Shown here piece by piece: positions 1-4,488 of a DNA stretch of 5,394 bases (position 1 is the stretch's first letter; each line of letters begins with the position of its first letter). Source of the DNA: Deltaproteobacteria bacterium UBA7527. Its GTDB lineage: Bacteria; Desulfobacterota; Syntrophorhabdia; Syntrophorhabdales; Syntrophorhabdaceae. The translations under genes were made by a program, and so were the position numbers. The stretch covers positions 3,346-8,739 of the forward strand of contig DLMV01000060.1 in assembly GCA_002478225.1 (NCBI GenBank). The letters are read 5' to 3'. The notes beneath the pieces are model-generated. The model saw nothing but the letters and a program-made list of their open reading frames with translations. It was not told where the DNA came from and searched no databases.

Positions 1-1
1 C

Positions 2-448
2 TTTAGTGTGGACCGCTTCCTTCAGCTCATCCCATTTGTAATCGATCAGTTCAAGAAGAACGTTGTTCACCTTCTTTGGATGGATGAAGGCAAACTCGCA
101 GTCGCGAAACGGCCTGGTCTTCTCTCCTCCCGGGGCCGGGATGAAGGAATAGCCCTTCGGCTCCAGTTCCTGTATGGCCTCTCTCGTATTATCGACATTG
201 AAGCTCACGATCATCACTCCTTCGCCGTTCTTCTCTATCCATTTCGCAACATGGCCATCTGGGGCAGTCGATTCCATGAGCTCAAATCCTATACCGCCCA
301 GCAAGTACCGCGCGACGCGGATCTTTTCACGCTCATCGATGTAGGAATCATCCGGTCCCGTCTTCCCCATGATGGGCTCCCACGTCTCTTTCGCCGCATC
401 GAGGTCTTTCACCGCTATGCATATATGGTCGATAATATTGACCTTCAT
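2..448 (-). CDS. VOC-fold protein resembling methylmalonyl-CoA epimerase (3' end cut by window)
   Basis: This is a glyoxalase/VOC superfamily protein; 149 residues are visible and the reading frame is still open at base 1, so the C-terminus is missing. The opening DHICIAV (residues 7-13), the FELMES strand (55-60), a SFNVDN strand (82-87) and FIHPKKVNNVLLEL (121-134) follow the methylmalonyl-CoA epimerase pattern. That family interconverts the (R) and (S) epimers of methylmalonyl-CoA in propionate metabolism. Of the four usual metal ligands, H8, E56 and E133 have counterparts. The His of the family's usual HHIAF strand is replaced (VMIVSF, 78-83), so epimerase activity is doubtful. The ATG at 448 has a strong GGAGG at 6 nt. 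The gene is 138 bp downstream of the operon ending at 587 and probably has its own promoter. The VOC assignment is confident; the substrate is not. Confidence 0.85.
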   Translation of the reverse strand, partial: MKVNIIDHICIAVKDLDAAKETWEPIMGKTGPDDSYIDEREKIRVARYLLGGIGFELMESTAPDGHVAKWIEKNGEGVMIVSFNVDNTREAIQELEPKGYSFIPAPGGEKTRPFRDCEFAFIHPKKVNNVLLELIDYKWDELKEAVHTK

Positions 449-452
449 TATT

Positions 453-461
453 CTCCTCCCT
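453..461 (-). promoter_or_regulatory. ribosome binding site of the VOC gene
   Basis: On the minus strand this reads AGGGAGGAG. Its GGAGG core (459-455) lies 6 nt before the ATG at 448. It fixes the start of the VOC gene, which no in-frame upstream start rivals. Confidence 0.85.
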
Positions 462-524
462 GCGGACCACTATTTACGCGCTGTCACTGCGATCAAGCGT
501 AGCCGTGGCCGGTTTTTTCCTGAC

Positions 525-553
525 ATTTTAATATCAGATACGCTGACAAGCAA
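525..553 (-). promoter_or_regulatory. candidate sigma-70-type promoter for the VOC gene
   Basis: Minus-strand TTGCTT (553-548) and TAAAAT (530-525) are separated by exactly 17 bp. The -10 matches five of six consensus bases; the -35 matches only the TTG core. Transcription would begin near 518 and give a leader of about 70 nt before the VOC start codon. The -35 box overlaps the base of the hairpin at 551-577, so ending of the upstream operon and initiation here may interact. This is inference from consensus matching only. Confidence 0.4.
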
Positions 554-577
554 ATAATAATTTGGTCCCGGACAAAT
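551..577 (-). terminator. candidate hairpin at the end of the five-gene operon
   Basis: Ten bases beyond the DUF2784 stop codon the minus strand can fold ATTTGTC (577-571) onto GACCAAAT (567-560, reading past position 567) with a CGG loop and one bulged C. A T-rich run (TTATTATTTG) follows. A second exact inverted repeat, CAAAT-AATA-ATTTG (551-564), shares the ATTTG arm, so two alternative hairpins are possible. The stem is short and AT-rich, so it would be a weak terminator; it could instead be an operator next to the VOC promoter. Confidence 0.35.
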
Positions 578-586
578 GGGCGCACC

Positions 587-994
587 TTATACCTTGCCTT
601 TCCTCGCCTTGAGCTCCGGCGGAAAAAAAATAAAGGTCAGCGCGACGATCACGCCGAATGCGATGTATGCTGTCGTAAAGACCCATGCCGGCAGATCGTA
701 AAAGATGATCGTCCTAACGATGCGGGCAACGAATGAGATCTGCTCCTCCGTATTCTGGCCTGCAAGCTGACGCATGCGATACTCCCATTCAGTGAGCGGG
801 CAGAACATACCAAAGACGGCCTGCAGGGTTACGAAGGCGATGAGCGCCAGATGGCTTATCCTGAAGATGGGACCTTTCACAAAACCCCATCCCTTAAAAT
901 ATCCGGCGATGATCGCCCCCTCTCCTCCTACTGTATAGACAACGACGAGGAGATGGACGAAAACGATGATATCGGCAAGAAGAGAATAACTCAT
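587..994 (-). CDS. DUF2784-like small membrane protein
   Basis: A 135-residue membrane protein of unknown function. Three or four hydrophobic segments are visible at about residues 5-31, 43-63 and 100-124. The family-like features are the histidine in the first helix (H14), a glycine-rich turn (GGEG, 23-26), a second histidine (H48) and the diagnostic CPLTEWEY (65-72) after the middle helix. The tail is basic (ELKARKGKV). The frame stays open to 1315, but that extension is antisense-like filler running through the preceding gene. The ATG at 994 was chosen because it follows the upstream stop by 17 bp and has a purine-rich AGAGG about 11 nt ahead. This is the last gene of the operon. DUF2784 proteins have no established biochemical role, so none is proposed; the family call rests on recalled motifs. 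Confidence 0.8.
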   Translation of the reverse strand: MSYSLLADIIVFVHLLVVVYTVGGEGAIIAGYFKGWGFVKGPIFRISHLALIAFVTLQAVFGMFCPLTEWEYRMRQLAGQNTEEQISFVARIVRTIIFYDLPAWVFTTAYIAFGVIVALTFIFFPPELKARKGKV

Positions 995-1005
995 ATGAAC
1001 CCGTT

Positions 1006-1010
1006 CCTCT
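1006..1010 (-). promoter_or_regulatory. ribosome binding site of the DUF2784 gene, at the edge of a heptamer repeat
   Basis: Minus-strand AGAGG lies 11 nt before the ATG at 994. It belongs to the purine-rich side of the tandem 7-bp array at 1008-1042, so the repeat appears to supply the translation signal. The spacing is on the long side. Confidence 0.45.
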
Positions 1011-1042
1011 CTCAGCCCTCCGCTCTCCGCTCTCTGCTCTCG
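1008..1042. repeat. heptamer array A (five degenerate 7-bp units)
   Basis: On the plus strand, GCTCTCC (1022-1028), GCTCTCT (1029-1035) and GCTCTCG (1036-1042) are head-to-tail units that differ only in the seventh base. They are preceded by GCCCTCC (1015-1021) and a more degraded TCTCTCA (1008-1014). The array encodes the last nine or so residues of the DUF2569 protein and contains its stop codon. Arrays B and C share the same period and CT-rich plus-strand character. Confidence 0.8.
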
Positions 1043-1503
1043 CCGTATGTTGCCTTCACCCTCCTGGACCTTATCAGGTAGAGATACCAGATGGACAGAT
1101 ACACCATAACGATAACGTTGTTGACCGAAGAGGTCTTCACAACCTCGTGGGAGGTTCCTTCCGAAAGACCCACGATCGCAGGGAGGAATATGGAAAACAA
1201 CGAGTAGAGGAATGCGCAGATAAAGTATCGTTTGACCGTGGTGACAGCGTTCGGGACGATCTTCCAAAGGGAAATGCCCGTATAGATGCTGAACACTATC
1301 AGACAGGTACTGCATAGCCCGCCGATCAGCATGAGCCTGAACAACCCGGGCTGCTGGTCAAAATAAGGCTTTGTTTCATTGGTGACGGCGATAAGCGTAA
1401 TAAATGCGCTGAGCGGATCAAGTATCGTGAGACAGACACACAGCAATAGAAGCCATCCCTTCACCCCTTTATATCGTGTGTCGGTATTATTCAATAGCTG
1501 CAT
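1012..1503 (-). CDS. DUF2569-like membrane protein
   Basis: A 163-residue protein with about four transmembrane segments (roughly residues 16-40, 57-79, 93-112 and 128-145). The N-terminal YKGVKGWLLLL (11-21) and the closing IWYLYLIRSRRVKATY (138-153) are typical of the DUF2569 family, whose function is unknown. Family members normally end at about the RVKxTF/Y motif. Here ten more residues (GESRERRAEG) follow; they are translated from the heptamer array at 1008-1042 and look like repeat-derived padding. The ATG at 1503 lies 19 bp after the upstream stop and has only a poor Shine-Dalgarno match (GGAACAGG directly before it), so translational coupling to the preceding gene is likely. It sits fourth in the operon. 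The family call is confident; its role is not known. Confidence 0.82.
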   Translation of the reverse strand: MQLLNNTDTRYKGVKGWLLLLCVCLTILDPLSAFITLIAVTNETKPYFDQQPGLFRLMLIGGLCSTCLIVFSIYTGISLWKIVPNAVTTVKRYFICAFLYSLFSIFLPAIVGLSEGTSHEVVKTSSVNNVIVMVYLSIWYLYLIRSRRVKATYGESRERRAEG

Positions 1504-1522
1504 CCTGTTCCATGAACCCGGA

Positions 1523-1978
1523 TCAGCCCTTCTTCAGGCGCACCCTGACCATCCACCCATTGTCGAGCTTCACTACCATCTCTATAGATAGGACAAGCGG
1601 ATCGATGGGGGTAAGAGAGGTCTCTCCTGTCTTCGTATCTAACCGGACAGAGAAATCCGCCTTGCCGTCGCCGCTGTAGTCAACCGATTCTTCAATGACC
1701 CCCGGCAAGCCCGCAAGTGGTTCCCAGTTCAACTGGATAAAACCTTCGCTCTTCTCGCCAATGAGCGCGTCGAAGACGGGACGGTGCACAAGTGTCCTGT
1801 AAGCACCGTGATCGACAGACCGCACGACCTCTCCCCCCGAATACCGCGGGGAGATCTTCACCCCTGAGGCAGCAACAAGGGCACGGCTGAAAAAGTTACT
1901 CCCCAGGAATGTGGCAAAGACCATAATGATCGCTGCGATAGCCCACATATATCCGATGATCGAACGTATCTTTGCCAT
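1523..1978 (-). CDS. hypothetical membrane-anchored protein with EF-hand-like loop
   Basis: I do not recognise the family. The protein has 151 residues. One hydrophobic helix (about residues 7-26) follows a short basic N-terminus (MAKIR), which suggests an anchor with the remainder outside the membrane. The soluble part includes FIQLNWEPLAGLPG (80-93), then D100-Y-S102-G-D104-G-K-A-D108. This DxSxDGxxD spacing resembles the calcium-binding loop of EF-hand and dockerin proteins. A beta-rich tail ends in WMVRVRLKKG. The start is the ATG at 1978, with GAGG 8 nt upstream (1990-1987). A GTG at 1987 is also in frame but overlaps that ribosome binding site. The gene begins 13 bp after the polyferredoxin stop, third in the operon. 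Calcium binding is inferred from the loop alone. Confidence 0.75.
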   Translation of the reverse strand: MAKIRSIIGYMWAIAAIIMVFATFLGSNFFSRALVAASGVKISPRYSGGEVVRSVDHGAYRTLVHRPVFDALIGEKSEGFIQLNWEPLAGLPGVIEESVDYSGDGKADFSVRLDTKTGETSLTPIDPLVLSIEMVVKLDNGWMVRVRLKKG

Positions 1979-1984
1979 TACATG

Positions 1985-1990
1985 CACCTC
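1985..1990 (-). promoter_or_regulatory. ribosome binding site deciding the start of the EF-hand-like gene
   Basis: Minus-strand GAGGTG (1990-1985) sits 8 nt (measured from GAGG) before the ATG at 1978. The alternative in-frame GTG start at 1987-1985 would fall inside this site, which favours the ATG. Confidence 0.7.
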
Positions 1991-1991
1991 A

Positions 1992-3155
1992 TCAGATCAT
2001 GCTCCCTGTCGTAATGAGCTTCAATATCCTCATGATCCCATCCTCAATAATATGGGAGGAGAATATTGCAAGGAACAGGAAGGCAGAAAAAAGAAAAAGG
2101 AGGCGATAGACGTTCCTCTTCCCCGGAATATCCGTCCCTTTTATGTGATAGCCGATAGCGCCTTTCGGACAGTTGTCGATGCACTTGCCGCATTTCATGC
2201 AGGTGATGCGTGTACGGCCCTGCTCGAGGCTCTCCTCGTTCATGGACAGGGTCGGGCATACCTGGATGCACCGCTTGCACTTCAGGCACTTTTCTTTGTC
2301 GATCCTCACATCAAAGGCATTTATCTTGTTCGTCACCGACTGCATTGCGCCAAAAGGGCAGAAGAACGCGCACTGTGTCCTCTTCTTCGTCAGGATAGGA
2401 AGAACGATCACAAGGCCGATGAAGAGGCTGACAAAGATGATCGTCTGTATGAGGACCGTCGTTGAGGTAACGGCTTTAAACTCCGTTACCGCTTTAAATG
2501 GACATAGCCAGGAACAATAAACAGGCGAGAGGTAAGCTGCCGCGGTCAACACCACAAAGAGGAGGACGGCGAAGGGGAGGTATATCCATTTGGGGTTGAT
2601 GTTCTTTATGACCGGCCTCTTGAGGACCCTCGAGAAGCCGTCGTCAAGGCCGCCGTAAAAACAGCCCCAGCTGCAGAACCCTCTTCCGAAGGCAAGCGTC
2701 GCCCCTATCCATATGACGAACATGGACGCAATGGAGGCGTATCCTCCGATGAGGCTGCCAGGAAAGATGATCGTCTTCGTAAGGGCCACAGGGACCAATG
2801 TCATGGGTATCACAAGATGACAGAACGGCACCTCGCACTGGAACACCTTTGCCTCCGAGAGGGACATGCTCCCCCTTACCTCGAACATGTGTGAGATAAA
2901 GGATATGACGAGCGCGACCGCAAAAGTGCTGAAATAGATCGCCCGGTACCTGTCTGTTCTGCCCGTGTATATCAGGAGAAAAAAGATGGTATTCGCAAAA
3001 AGGATCGTAAGGGCCAGGGCGATCAACTCTTTCGGGTCCTGCGGCATCTTTCCCTGGCTGAACATGACAACGGTGGTAACCGCCATCACCATGGTGAGAA
3101 CGATCGTTGTGCCTATGCTTTCTCCCTGAGGAGCCTTATGGGGGTCAGTTTTCAT
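1992..3155 (-). CDS. membrane polyferredoxin, NapH/CcoG/NosR-like 4Fe-4S protein
   Basis: A 387-residue integral membrane iron-sulfur protein, expected to pass electrons between a membrane donor and a partner. Several helices (about residues 16-33, 42-62, 73-90, 137-157, 190-209 and 233-253) alternate with CxxxC motifs: CSWGC (161-165), CSWLCPF (214-220) and CAFFCPFGA (262-270). These are the hallmark of the NapH/NosR/CcoG membrane ferredoxin group. Two classical [4Fe-4S] sets follow, C290/293/296/C300-P and C319/322/325/C329-P. A further helix (348-368) lies after the ferredoxin domain. An extra pair, C107 and C112 with H113, lies in a loop after helix three. The ATG at 3155 overlaps the upstream stop (ATGA) and has AAGGAG and GAGGGG ahead; the frame stays open to 3488, but that part reads through the preceding gene. 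The exact subfamily and physiological partner are not determined. Confidence 0.9.
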   Translation of the reverse strand: MKTDPHKAPQGESIGTTIVLTMVMAVTTVVMFSQGKMPQDPKELIALALTILFANTIFFLLIYTGRTDRYRAIYFSTFAVALVISFISHMFEVRGSMSLSEAKVFQCEVPFCHLVIPMTLVPVALTKTIIFPGSLIGGYASIASMFVIWIGATLAFGRGFCSWGCFYGGLDDGFSRVLKRPVIKNINPKWIYLPFAVLLFVVLTAAAYLSPVYCSWLCPFKAVTEFKAVTSTTVLIQTIIFVSLFIGLVIVLPILTKKRTQCAFFCPFGAMQSVTNKINAFDVRIDKEKCLKCKRCIQVCPTLSMNEESLEQGRTRITCMKCGKCIDNCPKGAIGYHIKGTDIPGKRNVYRLLFLFSAFLFLAIFSSHIIEDGIMRILKLITTGSMI

Positions 3156-3781
3156 ATGCCCCTCACTCCTTCTATCACGGCTATTATTCCTGCATATAGG
3201 TAATACAGCCCAACGATCCCTGACGCCATCTTCCCTATGATCTGAAGCGCCTGTATGCGGCGCAACGCCCCGACAAAGGGTATCGGGATGAAAAATATGG
3301 AGGTACCGATGAAGAACATAAAGAAAAAGAAAAGGCTGTACGACAGGTTCCCTTCTGCCGCCGCGCCGGTCATCGCAAGGAGAAAGGGCGGGCAGAGAGC
3401 AATGCCGCTTAGCAGACCGGCCAGTGTGGGGATAAGCAAAGGAACCTTGATCTTCCGGGCAATACGATCGATGCTTTGGGCCGCACACGGGACATCTGTT
3501 CTGAAAAATGCGTAGATCATAAGGAGACAGGAGAAGACAATATAAAGCACCCCGATCAGGAATCCCTTCGACCCAAGTCTATCGAGGATCGATAGGTTGA
3601 TCAGCCAGGCGATGAAGGCGAAGACAAGATACCCGGCAAGGCGCCCCAGAAGGAACTGTGTCAATGCAATATAATTTCGCGCAATGTTTTTCCCCTCGCC
3701 GAGCATATACGGGATCAATACGGGCGTGCAGTATGCGACGCATGTTGCGCCGTTGCTCAGACCGAGGAAAAACCCTTTCAT
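3152..3781 (-). CDS. DsbD/CcdA- or UreH-like six-helix membrane protein (TauE/SafE-type annotation likely)
   Basis: A 209-residue, six-helix membrane protein (about residues 7-28, 38-62, 73-93, 115-137, 148-171 and 183-205). The two halves look pseudo-symmetric. The first helix carries C14-V-A-Y-C18-T-P and the fourth carries GIALC130-P-P. A Cys-Pro motif in helices one and four is the arrangement of DsbD/CcdA-type thiol electron carriers. Database names for relatives are often sulfite exporter TauE/SafE-like or cytochrome c biogenesis transmembrane protein. C85 and C99 are additional cysteines. An in-frame TAA lies just upstream (CCT ATA CGC between it and the ATG), so the ATG at 3781 is the natural start, although no good Shine-Dalgarno precedes it. 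It is the first gene of the operon and overlaps the polyferredoxin start by 4 nt. Transmembrane thiol redox is inferred; transport of another substrate is not excluded. Confidence 0.8.
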   Translation of the reverse strand: MKGFFLGLSNGATCVAYCTPVLIPYMLGEGKNIARNYIALTQFLLGRLAGYLVFAFIAWLINLSILDRLGSKGFLIGVLYIVFSCLLMIYAFFRTDVPCAAQSIDRIARKIKVPLLIPTLAGLLSGIALCPPFLLAMTGAAAEGNLSYSLFFFFMFFIGTSIFFIPIPFVGALRRIQALQIIGKMASGIVGLYYLYAGIIAVIEGVRGI

Positions 3782-3863
3782 GCGTATAGGTTACACTAAA
3801 AACACACCAAAGTACATAATTTCGCAGTGGCACACAGCAGCCGGCCTTCGCCTTTACCCTTCC

Positions 3864-3946
3864 TGTCATTTCGAGCGGAGCGCGGCAATCTCACTAATAG
3901 TTATACCCTATGAGATCGCCACGTCGCTTCGCTCCTCGCGATGACA
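3864..3946. repeat. palindromic intergenic element (REP/MITE-like), TGTCAT...ATGACA
   Basis: A left arm (3864-3892, beginning TGTCATTTCGAGCGGAGC) and a right arm (3912-3946, ending CTCCTCGCGATGACA) are imperfect inverted repeats around a 19 bp AT-rich centre. The outer TGTCAT/ATGACA and the inner ATCTC/GAGAT match exactly. The right arm is 6 bp longer, so one arm carries a deletion. Elements of this form (TGTCATTGCGAGC...GCAATGACA) recur in many bacterial genomes and are thought to be non-autonomous. No transposase and no clear target duplication are visible here. It could form a long hairpin in RNA from either strand. Confidence 0.75.
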
Positions 3947-3962
3947 ATATAACAAGAACCCC

Positions 3963-4061
3963 GTTCCTCGCATCTCGATCCTTGTTCCTTGATAGAATCT
4001 GACCAGCATCCAGTATTGAGCATCCAGCGACGAGTGTCCAGCAACCAGCGTCGAACATCGG
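3963..4061. repeat. heptamer array B (about 14 degenerate 7-bp units)
   Basis: This stretch can be cut into consecutive 7-mers. In 3963-3997 the first base is G in all five units, with GTTCCTC (3963-3969) and GTTCCTT (3984-3990) as the clearest. After a 1-nt phase slip the register resumes at 3999. The seventh base is then A in eight successive units (4005, 4012, 4019, 4026, 4033, 4040, 4047, 4054) and the fifth is C in all but one. GCATCCA occurs identically at 4006-4012 and 4020-4026, and relatives are GTGTCCA, GCAACCA and GCGTCGA. There is no spacer and unit, so it is not a CRISPR. Confidence 0.85.
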
Positions 4062-4097
4062 GTACAGCTTATGGGCTGTTTTTCCTTCGGAATATGA

Positions 4098-4103
4098 TAT
4101 TAT
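4098..4103 (+). promoter_or_regulatory. candidate -10 box giving a leaderless or near-leaderless transcript
   Basis: TATTAT at 4098-4103 matches five of six -10 consensus bases. It would place the transcription start at about 4110-4111, the A of the start codon at 4111. A second 5/6 hexamer, TATGAT, lies at 4093-4098. No recognisable -35 and no Shine-Dalgarno sequence precede the gene. Confidence 0.3.
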
Positions 4104-4110
4104 AGATACT

Positions 4111-4380
4111 ATGGTGATAACGGCTGTGGTCTCTTGCATGCTGATCATTGTTTCCTGCGTCACGGCAGGTCATGCGACCCCTGCATACCCGGTACAGGAA
4201 GTCTTAAAAGATGAGATCTACATCATCAACGGATATCGATACGAGGCCATGACGGCCTGTGAAGGGATCGCCGAAGGGGACTGGGTTGTCTTTTTACAGG
4301 GCAGCCCGTATGGAACATGCTCCAGCGCAGTCATTCAAAACCTTTATACCGGGGCAACGTGCAGCCTCTGGTGCGACTGA
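4111..4380 (+). CDS. small secreted four-cysteine protein, unknown function
   Basis: An 89-residue protein of no family I can name, and the only plus-strand gene in the window. Residues 1-19 are hydrophobic but lack the usual basic N-terminal residues. Two export signals are plausible: signal peptidase I cleavage after GHA (residue 22), or a lipobox-like IVSC with C16 as the lipidated residue. The mature part includes YIINGYRYEAMTACEG (37-52), a GDWVVFLQGSPYGTC segment (56-70) and ATCSLWCD at the end. Cysteines 50, 70, 84 and 88 could make two disulfides in an extracytoplasmic beta-type domain. The ATG at 4111 has no ribosome binding site. It is flanked on both sides by heptamer arrays that share sequence. 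The signal-like start and even spread of cysteines argue for a real gene, without proof. Confidence 0.65.
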   Translation: MVITAVVSCMLIIVSCVTAGHATPAYPVQEVLKDEIYIINGYRYEAMTACEGIAEGDWVVFLQGSPYGTCSSAVIQNLYTGATCSLWCD

Positions 4381-4394
4381 CGCGCTTATTGGGT

Positions 4395-4486
4395 GCATCC
4401 GGTTATCCGGCTCCTCGTCTCTCGTTCCTCGCACCTTGTTCCTTGTACTCCGTGTTTCATGTTGTCTTTCACTTTATACTTTTCAC
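4395..4486. repeat. heptamer array C (about 13 degenerate 7-bp units)
   Basis: Eleven consecutive 7-mers run in unbroken phase from 4410 to 4486, preceded by GCATCCG (4395-4401) and one 8-nt unit. The first seven in-phase units all begin with G, for example GTTCCTC (4424-4430), GTTCCTT (4438-4444) and GTACTCC (4445-4451). The later ones drift to T-rich CTTTCAC (4466-4472) and TTTTCAC (4480-4486). The array fills the gap between two convergent genes and stops two bases before the fhs stop codon. GTTCCTC and GTTCCTT are shared exactly with array B. Confidence 0.8.
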
Positions 4487-4488
4487 TT

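Larger units (their letters stand above)
3782..4110. other. gene-free divergent intergenic region with repeats
   Basis: These 329 bp lie between the divergent starts of the minus-strand operon and the small plus-strand gene. The part next to the operon (3782-3863) should hold its promoter, but I see no convincing -35/-10 pair. A palindromic element (3864-3946) and heptamer array B (3963-4061) fill most of the rest. An AT-rich stretch (4093-4106) just before the small gene contains -10-like hexamers. No RNA gene or coding frame with believable composition was seen here. Confidence 0.7.

Noticed and set aside
8..502. Long plus-strand open frame of 164 codons
   Set aside because: It is antisense to the VOC gene, whose protein shows recognisable family motifs and a strong ribosome binding site; the plus-strand translation has no such features.
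500..520. Plus-strand terminator ending in a run of six T
   Set aside because: The potential stem is only three or four base pairs and there is no plus-strand gene upstream to be terminated.
995..1315. N-terminal extension of the DUF2784 frame to an upstream ATG at 1315
   Set aside because: The extra 107 residues run through the DUF2569 gene in another frame, have no membrane or domain pattern, and the family begins at the MSYSLL start.
1979..1987. GTG start adding three residues to the EF-hand-like protein
   Set aside because: The GTG lies within the GAGGTG ribosome binding site, which is ideally spaced for the ATG at 1978.
3156..3488. N-terminal extension of the polyferredoxin frame to 3488
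   Set aside because: The extra 111 residues overlap the upstream membrane gene out of frame and lack domain features; the ATGA overlap and purine-rich site support 3155.
3783..3810. Promoter with CTATACG box directly before the six-helix membrane gene
   Set aside because: The -10-like TATACG ends one base before the ATG, so transcription would start inside the gene; the matching -35 (TTGGTG) is also weak.
3684..3944. Plus-strand frame across the intergenic region and palindromic element
   Set aside because: It starts antisense to the membrane gene and continues into repeat DNA; no ribosome binding site or protein-like composition.
3963..4061. CRISPR array
   Set aside because: Units are 7 bp, contiguous and degenerate, with no spacers and no cas genes in the window.
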